A stretch of 64,000 nt of DNA, taken from Microbulbifer sp. ALW1. GTDB taxonomy: Bacteria > Pseudomonadota > Gammaproteobacteria > Pseudomonadales > Cellvibrionaceae. Shown here piece after piece: positions 8,041-16,297 of the stretch. The notes under the pieces are model-generated. The model was not told the origin of the DNA, made no database searches, and saw only the letters and a list, made by a program, of their open reading frames with translations. Made by a program: the position numbers and the translations under genes. How positions within the stretch are numbered: position 1 is the stretch's first letter; each line of letters opens with the position of its first letter. Location: contig NZ_CP047569.1 of the NCBI RefSeq assembly GCF_009903625.1, positions 1,892,501 to 1,956,500 on the forward strand. Direction: 5' to 3'.

Positions 8041-8112
8041 TATAAGTCGATGTATAAGTCGATGTGTCAGTCGGTGTATAAATCGCTGTATAAGCTGATG
8101 TATCAGCCTCTG
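8041..8112. repeat. Six-copy 12-bp tandem array
   Basis: Six consecutive 12-bp units, the first two identical (TATAAGTCGATG) and the others diverging by 2-5 bases, end immediately at the Shine-Dalgarno (TGGAG) of the following membrane-protein gene. The core TAAGTCGATG resembles the minus-strand core TAAATCGATA of the array at 6728-6769 on the far side of the hydrolase gene. Confidence 0.88.
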
Positions 8113-8122
8113 GAGTAAGAAT

Positions 8123-8527
8123 TTGAAACCTGTGGTGCACTCCTGGATTCGGTTTCTCGCCCATTTCCTGTTTATCCTCACGGCATGGACGGTGTTCATT
8201 AAATATCTATTTCCCATCGCCTATGCTCTGGGCGTGGGGGAGGCGTGGGATACCCATGTTTACTGGGATCTCTGGCCCATCGCGCATCTGTGGATGGGTT
8301 GGGCGCTGCTGGCGCAACCGGTCTATACCCGCCGCCTGGCGGTGGTGATGTCGGTGATCGAAATCGTGATCATCATCAGTAAATTTGTCGTATTTCTCGA
8401 GGATCCGGAGTGGACCATCTGGCGCACTAACTGGTTTGTGAACAAGGTGTTCGTTTTGGCGTGTTTTATACTGGTATTGCTTAGTGCCTTGGTGAAACCG
8501 GAATGGTTCCGGGCTGTCAGGTCTTAA
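8123..8527 (+). CDS. Hypothetical four-helix membrane protein
   Basis: A 134-residue protein with four predicted membrane segments (about 10-30, 45-62, 70-90 and 104-122) and short loops. I do not recognise the family. The start is TTG at 8123, with GGAG at 8112-8115 giving ideal spacing. It lies 27 nt upstream of the Tat-exported aldo/keto reductase gene and probably shares its transcript. Confidence 0.65.
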   Translation: MKPVVHSWIRFLAHFLFILTAWTVFIKYLFPIAYALGVGEAWDTHVYWDLWPIAHLWMGWALLAQPVYTRRLAVVMSVIEIVIIISKFVVFLEDPEWTIWRTNWFVNKVFVLACFILVLLSALVKPEWFRAVRS

Positions 8528-8554
8528 CTGACAGATCAAAATCAGGGATAAGTC

Positions 8555-9490
8555 ATGGATGATGTACCAGCCCGCCGAAAATTTTTGCAGTTGCTGAGCG
8601 TCGGCGCGGTTACTGCTTACTGTGCGAGGTTTTCTTCGACTCTGGCACAAACTTCCGCTCTTGCGCACAAGGCGATTCCGAGTAGTGGTGAGCAACTGCC
8701 GGTGATCGGTATGGGCACCTGGCGCACGTTCAATGTGGGGGATGATCTCCAACTGCTGAATGCGCGCACCGGGGTGGTTAAGGCATTTTTCAGCCTGGGT
8801 GGCGGCCTGATCGACTCCTCCCCCATGTACGGTTCCGCGCCGGATACCCTGGGCTATGTGCTGAAGCAGCTGGGCAGACCGAAATCGCTGTTCGCCGCGG
8901 AAAAGGTCTGGAGCCCCGCCGGTGGCGGCGCCCGCGAGCAGATTGCGAACCTCGCTGCGCGCTGGGGTCTGCCCACATTCGACCTGGTGCAGGTGCACAA
9001 CCTCGACGACTGGCGCGAGCACCTGGCGGTACTGCGGGAGTTGAAGGCGGCGGGTACGATCCGCTATCTGGGGATCACCACCTCGCATGGTCGCCGCCAC
9101 GAAGAATTTGAGCAGGTAATGACTGCGGAGCAGCTCGACTTTGCCCAGCTCACCTACAACATTACTCATCGATCCGCGGAAGCGCGGCTGCTGCCGCTAG
9201 CGCGCGAGAAAGGTATCGCGGTTATTGCCAACCGCCCCTACGACGGTGGCAACCTGATCAAGCGGCTAAAGCGCAGTGAGACAGTGCCGGAATGGGCGCA
9301 GCAGGAGCTGGGGTGTCGCACCTGGGCGGATTTCCTGCTGAAATTTATCGTCAGTCACCCGGCGCTCAACTGCGCCATTCCGGCAACCACCCGGGTGGCG
9401 CATATGCAGGAAAATATGCAGGCGGGTAGTGGGCGAATGCCGGATCCCGGTTCCCGTGCGCGTATGGCGCGATTTATCGAAGCGCTGTAA
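8555..9490 (+). CDS. Tat-exported aldo/keto reductase family oxidoreductase
   Basis: A 311-residue protein. The N-terminus carries a twin-arginine signal (RRKFLQLLSVG, residues 7-17), so export in folded, cofactor-loaded form is expected. The AKR barrel follows, with LPVIGMGTW near residue 48. The catalytic tetrad is visible as Asp87, Tyr92 (SSPMYGSAP), Lys117 (AAEKVW) and His148 (VQVHNL). Tat-targeted aldo/keto reductases are uncommon; the physiological substrate is unknown. It probably forms a transcript with the flanking membrane-protein genes (18-nt gap to the next start). Confidence 0.87.
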   Translation: MDDVPARRKFLQLLSVGAVTAYCARFSSTLAQTSALAHKAIPSSGEQLPVIGMGTWRTFNVGDDLQLLNARTGVVKAFFSLGGGLIDSSPMYGSAPDTLGYVLKQLGRPKSLFAAEKVWSPAGGGAREQIANLAARWGLPTFDLVQVHNLDDWREHLAVLRELKAAGTIRYLGITTSHGRRHEEFEQVMTAEQLDFAQLTYNITHRSAEARLLPLAREKGIAVIANRPYDGGNLIKRLKRSETVPEWAQQELGCRTWADFLLKFIVSHPALNCAIPATTRVAHMQENMQAGSGRMPDPGSRARMARFIEAL

Positions 9491-9508
9491 ATACAGAAAG
9501 GGGGTGGT

Positions 9509-10228
9509 ATGGGCGATTGGGCAACCTATCAACTGCAGGATTTCATTCCCTTCGATGCGGATGTCTATTTCCGCCTGCTTGCGCGTATGGGGGAACATTT
9601 CTGGCCGCTGCAGCTGGCGACACTGGTACTGGGAATCGTTGCGCTAATACTTGCGTTGGCCGGGCGTGGCAGGGTGGCTTTGGTTCTCGTTGCGCCACTT
9701 TGGGCGTTTATAGGTATTGCATTTTTTGCTCAGCGCTACGCAGCGCTCAACTGGGCGGGTGGTGCTTTTTGCTGGGCCTGGCTGCTTCAGTGCCTGTTGC
9801 TGTTGCTGCCGGCCGTGACCGGCCGGGGAATTGCACCGAGCGCGCCTCTTTTTAGCGCGCCAGGGCCGAGTGCGCTTGGGTCGAGTGCGCTTGGGTCGAG
9901 TGCGTCGGTGCAGGCCGGACTTCTCGTTTCAGGCTGTGGTTTGGTCGGATATCCGCTACTTGCGGTTGCTCTTGGCAGTGGCTGGTCACAGGGGGAAGCC
10001 TTCGGTCTGCACCCGGATCCCACGGCGGTGGTGACGCTCGGTATATTGCTTATGGTCGCCAGAGGCTCATGGCTGTGGGCTTTGACGCTGGTGCCGTTAC
10101 TCTGGTTACTGGTTTCCGGGGTTACCCTGAAGGTGCTTGGCTCTCCATGGTATCCGGCGCTGTTTGCCATTATGGCGGTGGTATTCGCAGGATTGTTGAG
10201 CGGCCGGCATTCCCAGGTTGCCCGCTGA
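9509..10228 (+). CDS. Membrane protein, DUF6064-like
   Basis: A 239-residue protein with about six hydrophobic helices. The N-terminal segment (LQDFIPFDADVYFRLLARM then EHFWPLQLATLVLG) resembles DUF6064-family proteins; I hold this assignment loosely. An Ala/Ser-rich loop around residues 112-130 contains a 15-bp in-frame tandem repeat encoding SALGS units. GGGGTGGT just upstream of the ATG serves as ribosome binding site. The stop codon is followed by a 12-bp duplication that places a second in-frame TGA 18 nt further on. Confidence 0.6.
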   Translation: MGDWATYQLQDFIPFDADVYFRLLARMGEHFWPLQLATLVLGIVALILALAGRGRVALVLVAPLWAFIGIAFFAQRYAALNWAGGAFCWAWLLQCLLLLLPAVTGRGIAPSAPLFSAPGPSALGSSALGSSASVQAGLLVSGCGLVGYPLLAVALGSGWSQGEAFGLHPDPTAVVTLGILLMVARGSWLWALTLVPLLWLLVSGVTLKVLGSPWYPALFAIMAVVFAGLLSGRHSQVAR

Positions 10229-10229
10229 G

Positions 10230-10253
10230 CCTGCGTGTATACCTGAGTGTATA
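10230..10253. repeat. 12-bp tandem duplication after a stop codon
   Basis: Two copies of a 12-bp unit (CCTGCGTGTATA / CCTGAGTGTATA) start one base after the TGA of the DUF6064-like gene. The second copy introduces another TGA in the same frame. Confidence 0.6.
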
Positions 10254-10368
10254 TTGGACTTCACTGTGCTTTTTCCCTCTTCCCCGTTGTATTCCGCCAT
10301 AGGTAATTGTGCGCTGCTGCGCTAGGATTGGCTCAATTTCGTTGTCTGGAATTAGCCAAGGAGCCACT

Positions 10369-11367
10369 GTGCGCGCATTTTCACTACTGGACCTCTCTCC
10401 AATTACAGACACGGGCGATGCTCGGCAGGCACTGATGAATTCCCGAGATCTTGCAAGGCACGCAGAGAGCCTGGGTTACAAGCGCTTCTGGATGGCTGAG
10501 CATCACAATATGACCGGGGTAGCCAGCGCCGCAACGGCGGTGGCGCTTGGCTATATTGCTGCCGGCACCGACAAAATTCGTGTGGCGGCCGGGGGCGTTA
10601 TGTTGCCAAACCATGCGCCACTGGTGATTGCCGAACAGTTCGGTACCCTCGCGGCGCTCTATCCTGAACGGGTTGACCTAGGGCTTGGGCGTGCGCCGGG
10701 CACCGACGGCGCCACCATGCAGGCGCTGCGGCGGGATCCCATGCATGCGGCGGATCACTTTTCGGAGGATGTGCAGGAGTTACTGCACTACTTCGCGCCG
10801 GAAAAACCGGGCCAGCGGGTGCGCGCGGTGCCGGGTGTCGGGCTGGGTGTGCCTATCTGGTTGCTGGGTTCGAGTCTATACTCCGCGCAGCTGGCGGCGG
10901 CCCTGGGGTTGCCGTTTGCGTTTGCCTCCCACTTTGCGCCGGCCATGCTGGATCAGGCGTTGCATCTGTACCGCACGAAATTTCAGCCCTCCGAACATCT
11001 CGACAAACCCTATGCTGCAGCTGCGATCAATGTCTTCGCCGCAGATTCTGATCAAGAGGCGCGCAAGCTGATGACCTCTATTGAGCAGCAGTTTGTGGCT
11101 CTGCGGCGGGGAACCCCTGGCCGCATTAAGCCACCGGTGGATGACCCGGAATCCATTGCATCACCGGTGGAACGGATGCAGGTGACCCAGGCCTTGGCCG
11201 AAAGTGCCGTAGGCACGAGAGAAACCATTGCTCCCTGGATCGACCGTTTTCTCGAACGCACCCAGGTAGATGAATTGATTGTTACCGGCGCGATTTATGA
11301 TCACCCGGCGAGGCTGCACTCGTTTGCACTGGCGGCCGAGGTTCTGCAATCGCGCGTCGATAGCTGA
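10369..11367 (+). CDS. LLM-class (luciferase-like) flavin-dependent oxidoreductase
   Basis: A 332-residue bacterial luciferase-like monooxygenase. The N-terminal FSLLDLSPI, the [10 protein letters not shown] active-site segment (about 45-54), [16 protein letters not shown] and [13 protein letters not shown] are hallmarks of the YhbW/LuxA-like single-subunit subgroup that uses reduced FMN or F420. The start is GTG at 10369, with AAGGAG at 10358-10363; an earlier in-frame GTG has no ribosome binding site and encodes a Cys-rich non-conserved extension. The substrate is unknown. The acetyltransferase gene follows closely. Confidence 0.88.
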   Translation: MRAFSLLDLSPITDTGDARQALMNSRDLARHAESLGYKRFWMAEHHNMTGVASAATAVALGYIAAGTDKIRVAAGGVMLPNHAPLVIAEQFGTLAALYPERVDLGLGRAPGTDGATMQALRRDPMHAADHFSEDVQELLHYFAPEKPGQRVRAVPGVGLGVPIWLLGSSLYSAQLAAALGLPFAFASHFAPAMLDQALHLYRTKFQPSEHLDKPYAAAAINVFAADSDQEARKLMTSIEQQFVALRRGTPGRIKPPVDDPESIASPVERMQVTQALAESAVGTRETIAPWIDRFLERTQVDELIVTGAIYDHPARLHSFALAAEVLQSRVDS

Positions 11368-11396
11368 TTATTGTTGAATGGAATTGAGGTTTGACA

Positions 11397-11885
11397 GTGA
11401 CGATACGCGAGGCCAAGCCCGCAGACTTTGATGCTATCTGGCCAATTTTTTGTGAAGTGGCACGGGCCGGCGACACCTATGCTTACCCGCGGGATATTGC
11501 GCGGGAACAGGCGTTTGAACTGTGGATGAATAGCCCCAGGAAGACCCTGGTCTTTGAGGATCAGGGAGAGATTCTGGGAAGCTACTACCTCAAGACGAAT
11601 CAGTCGGGGCCCGGCGCGCACGTGTGCAACTGTGGCTATATGGTTGCGTCCGCGGCGCGCGGTCGTGGTATCGCCGCGGCCATGTGCGAGCACTCGCAGG
11701 ATCTGGCGCGAGCGCTGGGCTACCGCGCCATGCAGTTCAACTTTGTGGCCTCTACCAATGAGGGTGCGGTGCGACTGTGGCTGAAGCTGGGGTTTGAAAC
11801 GGTTGGACGCCTGCCCAGGGCATTTGATCACCCCACTCAGGGCTATGTGGATGCTTTGGTGATGTACAAGTGGCTGGCAGATTAG
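11397..11885 (+). CDS. GNAT-family N-acetyltransferase
   Basis: A 162-residue acetyltransferase. TIREAKPADFDAIWPIF is the usual N-terminal strand-helix, and motif A (CGYMVASAARGRGIAAAMCEH) carries the acetyl-CoA-binding R-G-x-G-[IA] turn, followed by NEGAVRLWLKLGF of motif B. The GTG at 11397 has GAGG 7 nt upstream and is preferred to a TTG two codons earlier. Substrate is unknown. It is probably co-transcribed with the luciferase-like gene 29 nt upstream. Confidence 0.85.
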   Translation: MTIREAKPADFDAIWPIFCEVARAGDTYAYPRDIAREQAFELWMNSPRKTLVFEDQGEILGSYYLKTNQSGPGAHVCNCGYMVASAARGRGIAAAMCEHSQDLARALGYRAMQFNFVASTNEGAVRLWLKLGFETVGRLPRAFDHPTQGYVDALVMYKWLAD

Positions 11886-11962
11886 TACGAAACTCCGCCC
11901 TTGTTTGCACGGCTACCGCTAGTAACCTTTTTGCGCGCGTGATGCATTCGCTGCCGCTAAGG

Positions 11963-12018
11963 AAAGAAACTGGTTTAAAGAAACCGGTCTAAAGAAGTGG
12001 GTCTAAAGAAGAAAGTCT
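11963..12018. repeat. Four-copy 14-bp tandem array
   Basis: Four units of 14 bp starting AAAGAA (AAAGAAACTGGTTT, AAAGAAACCGGTCT, AAAGAAGTGGGTCT, AAAGAAGAAAGTCT) lie in the spacer upstream of the cysteine-rich protein gene and end about 40 nt before its ATG. Confidence 0.85.
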
Positions 12019-12058
12019 GAGGGAATACAGACCGGTATAAAATAAGGATGTTTCGATA

Positions 12059-13042
12059 ATGAAAATAGCAAGCCCGGGCGCTCAACGTTCAGCGCATACG
12101 CAAAAATCCACTCGCTGCCTGGTATGCGACACGCCGTTAGGCCTGTCGCCTTCTTTAAATACTTCTCCAGAAGACTCCCCCGTTTGTCAGAATTTTGAGT
12201 GTCAGCGGTTTATCGAGCAGGGAAAATCGCTGCCGGAAAACGTATTCAAAGCAAGGCTGGCTTTTCAGCAAAACCTGAATCGTGAGAAACAAGCCGAGCA
12301 AACCGAACGCGAGCGCAATATTGAGGCGCGCATCCGGCAAGAAGAAGTGGAGAATCAACGCCTGCTCCAGTCGGCGTTAGCGGAGCGGTGTCCTTCGCTT
12401 GAGGGGACAGCTTACATGATGGTAATCCCGGTAGGACGAACCCAAGTTGCGCCCTTGAATGCAGCGCGGCTAGTGGACTACCGGGCTCACCTGGAAAAAA
12501 TTGTCGCCCAGGCGCAGAGCCCGGATCCGGGTCTGCTCGAGGCGCGGGACCAGAACCTTGTGCCGGCCCGGGAAATACAGTTGCGCGAGACTCAGCAAAG
12601 GGATGCGCCGGAACTGGAAGCGATCGGCGATCATCTGTGTTCACTGTGCAAGGGCGCCTGTTGTTCTTCCGGCCAGGATCACGCCTACCTGTCACCGCTG
12701 AGTATGCGCCGTACGATGGACGCGAACCCGGATCTGGACGGGCAGGGGATAGTGTCGCTGTATCTTGCCTGCCTGCCCCAGGAGAGCATCGAAAACGCCT
12801 GTATTAACCAGACCGCGACGGGATGCAGTTTGCCAAAGGCGCTGCGCTCGGATATATGCAACGCCTATTTTTGCGATCCGATTCTGAAATATTATCGGGA
12901 AGCGAAAGACTCCCCCGAGATGAAACAGGTCTTTGCGATACAGCGGGAATATATTCACGCGGCAACCATGCATAAGGATGTCGACAATCCGGTGATGGCG
13001 AAAGCGTTCGTCAGCGTCGATGGTGTCGAGCCGGTTGAATAG
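12059..13042 (+). CDS. Cysteine-rich cytoplasmic protein, possible metal binding (YkgJ-like motif)
   Basis: A 327-residue protein without signal or membrane segment. N-terminal C20xxC23 and C43xxxxC48 resemble a zinc ribbon, residues 60-115 are a charged helix likely to form a coiled coil, and the C-terminal third has C194xxC197xxxCC (201-202), C248, C256, C267 and C272. The C-x2-C-x3-CC cluster followed by spaced cysteines and LRSDICNAYFC recalls the YkgJ-type Fe/Zn-chelating family, but the N-terminal part is not familiar to me. It stands alone between a tandem array and the glutamine synthetase-like gene. Function unknown. Confidence 0.65.
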   Translation: MKIASPGAQRSAHTQKSTRCLVCDTPLGLSPSLNTSPEDSPVCQNFECQRFIEQGKSLPENVFKARLAFQQNLNREKQAEQTERERNIEARIRQEEVENQRLLQSALAERCPSLEGTAYMMVIPVGRTQVAPLNAARLVDYRAHLEKIVAQAQSPDPGLLEARDQNLVPAREIQLRETQQRDAPELEAIGDHLCSLCKGACCSSGQDHAYLSPLSMRRTMDANPDLDGQGIVSLYLACLPQESIENACINQTATGCSLPKALRSDICNAYFCDPILKYYREAKDSPEMKQVFAIQREYIHAATMHKDVDNPVMAKAFVSVDGVEPVE

Positions 13043-13195
13043 TATTTTTTGCTGAACTAGTCTCCCTAGGAACTTCCCTCCCTAGATAGCACCCTTCACG
13101 GCACCTCTGAAAGTTCCTGCTTGTCGCCATCTGTTCAGACGGCTCCCGGTTCCATTACACTGGCGGCTCTATTTATCGATGTCTTCGGAGTCACT

Positions 13196-14584
13196 ATGGA
13201 TCAGCATGATCCCCGTTCCTGGTTGGAAAAATTACCCGCAGCCTTCCACGCCTATCTCGATGGCCGCAGATTGGATGAGGTGGAATGTATTATTCCCGAT
13301 CTGAATGGCATGTCCCGGGGTAAGGCGATGCCGCTGAACAAGTTCTCGCCGGAGACACCGATTTTTCTGCCTATCTCCATTTTCTACCAGACCATCACCG
13401 GTCAGGATGTGGAGATGGATATCGAGAACCAGTGGGCCGAGAGCGATATGGCATTGGTGCCGGATATGTCTACGGCAATGGCGGTGCCCTGGGCCAAGCA
13501 ACCGGCATTGCAGATTATTCACGACCTGCAGGACCTCGACGGTAACCCCATTGCCTGTGCACCCCGCAATGTGCTGAAGCGCGTGATGGCCATGTATGCG
13601 GACAGGGGCTGGAAGCCCATCGTGGCGCCGGAGCTGGAATTCTACCTGACCAAACCGAATATCGACCCCAACGAGCCGATTGAACCACCGGTGGGGCGTA
13701 ACGGCCGCTCCGGCACTTCACTGCAGTCCTATTCGATGACGGCCATCGACGAATATGGCCCGGTGATCGACACCATTTACGAGTACGCGGAAGCCGCGGG
13801 CCTGCACATCGATTCCGTGATCCAGGAAGACGGCGCTGGTCAGGTGGAGTTCAACCTGACCCACGGCGACCCGTTGTGGCTTGCGGACCAGGTGTTTTAT
13901 TTCAAACGCATCATCAAGGAGGCGGCGCTCAAGAACAATATGTTCGCCACGTTTATGGCGAAACCCATGCGCGACCAGCCCGGTAGCGCCATGCATGTGC
14001 ACCAGAGTGTGGTGGATATGCAAACCGGTAAAAATATTTTTTCTGACGAGAACGGGAATGCCACGGACCTGTTCCGTTACTTTATCGGTGGCACGCAAAA
14101 ACATTTGCGCGAAGTGATGCCGTTTATTGCACCGAATGTGAATTCCTACCGGCGTTTTGAATCCGAGGCGAATTCCAGTGCGCCGACCAACACCGGCTGG
14201 GGTTACGATAATCGCGCTACCGGATTGCGCGTGCCCAACTCCGGCGCCCAGGACCGCCGTCTGGAAAATCGGGTCGTGGGTGTGGATGCCAATCCCTACC
14301 TTGCCATTGCCGCGAGCCTGGTGTGTGGCTATCTGGGGATGGTCAATGGTATTGAACCCAGCGCACCGGCGGAATCGGAATTGGCGGAAGGGCAGGAAGC
14401 GAACTTTTTTATTCCCGCGACGTTTGATGAGGCACTGCGGATTTTTGACGACGCCGACGATGTGCGCCAGGCGCTGGGTGAGGATTTTTGTCAGTTATAT
14501 GCGGCGGTCAAGTACGAGGAAATGCGCCTGTTTCACCGGGAAATCTCGCCCTGGGAGAGGCAGCATTTACTGTTGAACGTGTAA
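13196..14584 (+). CDS. Glutamine synthetase family enzyme, probably gamma-glutamylputrescine synthetase-like
   Basis: A 462-residue type I GS-fold enzyme. ECIIPDLNGMSRGKAMP (about 27-43) is the N-terminal beta-grasp signature of PuuA/SpuI-type enzymes, APELEFYL (about 144-151) carries the first metal ligands, QEDGAGQVEFNL and GSAMHVHQS the active-site glutamates and His, and NSYRRFE the substrate loop. The ATG at 13196 has CGGAG upstream. These enzymes ligate glutamate to putrescine or another amine. No other puu genes are present, so the precise amine is uncertain. A strong bidirectional terminator follows. Confidence 0.82.
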   Translation: MDQHDPRSWLEKLPAAFHAYLDGRRLDEVECIIPDLNGMSRGKAMPLNKFSPETPIFLPISIFYQTITGQDVEMDIENQWAESDMALVPDMSTAMAVPWAKQPALQIIHDLQDLDGNPIACAPRNVLKRVMAMYADRGWKPIVAPELEFYLTKPNIDPNEPIEPPVGRNGRSGTSLQSYSMTAIDEYGPVIDTIYEYAEAAGLHIDSVIQEDGAGQVEFNLTHGDPLWLADQVFYFKRIIKEAALKNNMFATFMAKPMRDQPGSAMHVHQSVVDMQTGKNIFSDENGNATDLFRYFIGGTQKHLREVMPFIAPNVNSYRRFESEANSSAPTNTGWGYDNRATGLRVPNSGAQDRRLENRVVGVDANPYLAIAASLVCGYLGMVNGIEPSAPAESELAEGQEANFFIPATFDEALRIFDDADDVRQALGEDFCQLYAAVKYEEMRLFHREISPWERQHLLLNV

Positions 14585-14596
14585 TACAAGCTCGAT

Positions 14597-14626
14597 TTCG
14601 CGCTATACAAATTCGCGCTATACAAA
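14597..14626. repeat. Perfect 15-bp tandem duplication
   Basis: Two identical 15-bp copies (TTCGCGCTATACAAA) lie 12 nt after the stop of the glutamine synthetase-like gene and run into the terminator. The stretch just before them (TAATACAAGCTCG, including the stop) resembles a decayed third copy. Confidence 0.85.
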
Positions 14627-14663
14627 AAAGGCCCCGCTTCGATTGAGGCGGGGCCTTTTTTAA
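14625..14663. terminator. Bidirectional intrinsic terminator
   Basis: A GC-rich stem (GGCCCCGC / GCGGGGCC) with a short loop is preceded by an A-run and followed by a T-run. It can end both the glutamine synthetase-like transcript (plus) and the convergent pfp transcript (minus). Confidence 0.9.
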
Positions 14664-14681
14664 TTGGGACGGGGGTGAGTC

Positions 14682-15950
14682 TTAGACGTCAAACCCTTCG
14701 GCCAATTTTTTCTCTACCAGTACTTTTTTCAGGCGCGCATACTGCGGGATACCGTGTTTGTAGGGCGGGTAGTCTTCGCCTTGAATCAGCGGCTCCAGGT
14801 AGTCACGTCCCGCCTGGGTGATGCCGAAACCGTCTTCGGAAATGAATTCCTTGGGCATGAATTTCTCGACATTGGCTACTTCGCTCAGCGGTGCTTCGCC
14901 GATGCTCCAGCTGTAGTCGGCGGGGCCGGTGCCGTTGCGCTCGATGGTCGGCATGATGGCGTTCTTGCCGGCCACTGCGGCTTCTACGGCCGCCTTGCCC
15001 ACGGCGTAGGCCTGCTCCACGTCGGTGGCGGAGGCGATGTGACGGGCGGCGCGCTGCAGGTAGTCGGCCAGGGCCCAGTGGTATTTCATGCCCAGTTCGT
15101 CCTTGACCATCTTGGCCAGGGTGGGGGCGACACCGCCCAGCTGTTTGTGGCCGAAGGCATCGACGCTACCGGCGTCGGCCAGGAAGGTGCCATCTTCATA
15201 CTGGGCGCCCTCGGAGGCGACGATCACGCAGTAACCCTGCTCGTCGACGGTCTCCTGGACTTTCTTCAGGAATTTCTCTTTATCGAAGGCCACTTCCGGT
15301 AACAGGATGATATGTGGCGCATCGCCTTGCTGTTCCTGGGCGAGGGCACCGGCGGCGGCAATCCAGCCTGCGTGGCGGCCCATCACTTCGAGAATGAACA
15401 CCTTGGTCGAGGTGGCGCACATGGAGGCGACGTCCAGAGCAGCCTCCTTGGTGGAAACCGCGACGTATTTGGCTACGGAGCCGAAGCCCGGGCAGTTGTC
15501 GGTAAACGGCAGGTCGTTGTCCACGGTTTTGGGGATGTGGATGGCTTGGATGGGGTAGCCCATCTTTTCCGATAGCTGGGAAATCTTGAGGCAGGTATCC
15601 GCGGAGTCACCGCCGCCGTTATAGAAGAAGTAGCCGATGTCGTGGGCTTTGAACACTTCGATCAGGCGCTCGTACTCGGCGCGGTTCTGCTCCAGGCTTT
15701 TCAGTTTGTAGCGGCAGGAGCCGAAGGCGCCGGAGGGGGTATGGCGCAGGGCGGCGATGGTCTCGTCGCTCTCCTGGCTGACATCGATCAGCTCCTCTCT
15801 GAGGGCACCGACAATGCCATTCTTGCCGGCGTAGACGGTGCCGATCTTGTCGCTATGCTGGCGGGCAGTCTCGATGACTCCGCAGGCGGAGGCGTTGATA
15901 ACGGCGGTAACGCCGCCGGATTGTGCATAAAAAGCGTTCTTCTTCGACAT
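14682..15950 (-). CDS. pfp: PPi-type 6-phosphofructokinase
   Basis: A 422-residue phosphofructokinase. The phosphoryl-donor loop reads YNGGGDSADT (about 110-119), so the GGDG of ATP-dependent enzymes is replaced by GGGDS, the pattern of the pyrophosphate-using group found in several gammaproteobacteria. PKTVDNDL (140-147) holds the catalytic Asp and MGRHAGW (190-196) binds fructose 6-phosphate. The ATG at 15950 (MSKKNAFYAQSGG) is chosen over an upstream in-frame start. A PPi-linked enzyme works reversibly between glycolysis and gluconeogenesis. Donor specificity is inferred from the loop. Confidence 0.85.
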   Translation of the reverse strand: MSKKNAFYAQSGGVTAVINASACGVIETARQHSDKIGTVYAGKNGIVGALREELIDVSQESDETIAALRHTPSGAFGSCRYKLKSLEQNRAEYERLIEVFKAHDIGYFFYNGGGDSADTCLKISQLSEKMGYPIQAIHIPKTVDNDLPFTDNCPGFGSVAKYVAVSTKEAALDVASMCATSTKVFILEVMGRHAGWIAAAGALAQEQQGDAPHIILLPEVAFDKEKFLKKVQETVDEQGYCVIVASEGAQYEDGTFLADAGSVDAFGHKQLGGVAPTLAKMVKDELGMKYHWALADYLQRAARHIASATDVEQAYAVGKAAVEAAVAGKNAIMPTIERNGTGPADYSWSIGEAPLSEVANVEKFMPKEFISEDGFGITQAGRDYLEPLIQGEDYPPYKHGIPQYARLKKVLVEKKLAEGFDV

Positions 15951-16297
15951 GTCTATCCTATGGGGTCGCGGTTTCTCGTCGTAAACCACCTCTGGCGATG
16001 GTTGGCGGTGGGTGGCTCTTGGCGGCTGCCTCACGCGGCGCGAAGTCTAATGTATTCATATGGCAATTGCATGGAAATGCGGACATTCGACACTTACTGC
16101 TGGAAATGGCCGTGATAAGCTTGCGCGGCATTGGATTTAAGGCTTCTGGCAGTGTTGGCTGTTTTTGCCATATTAATTAGCAAGAACCGCGCCGGGACCG
16201 TTTTTACCGCCAAAGATCTGAGGATCGGGTGGGAGAAATTGCGTGAACACTCGGTCTGAACGCAATTGGTAATTTTTGAGAGAGCATTCGCACTGAT
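15951..16297. other. Divergent pfp/mpl intergenic region
   Basis: 347 bp between the divergent pfp and mpl genes. I see no convincing coding frame, repeat or terminator, and no promoter pair good enough to mark. Both transcripts must start here. Confidence 0.5.

Larger units (their letters stand above)
7790..8122. other. Divergent intergenic region with two tandem arrays
   Basis: A 333-bp spacer between the divergently transcribed hydrolase and membrane-protein genes. It holds the 12-bp arrays at 7799-7834 and 8041-8112. No persuasive coding frame is present, and I could not fix a promoter with confidence; both genes must be driven from the roughly 200 bp between the arrays. Confidence 0.6.

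Noticed and set aside
8041..8112. Possible CRISPR array
   Set aside because: The units are contiguous 12-mers without spacers, and there are no cas genes in the window.
8207..9169. A 320-codon minus-strand open frame across the membrane-protein and aldo/keto reductase genes
   Set aside because: It spans two genes and their spacer on the other strand and has no recognisable domain; both plus-strand genes have proper starts and motifs.
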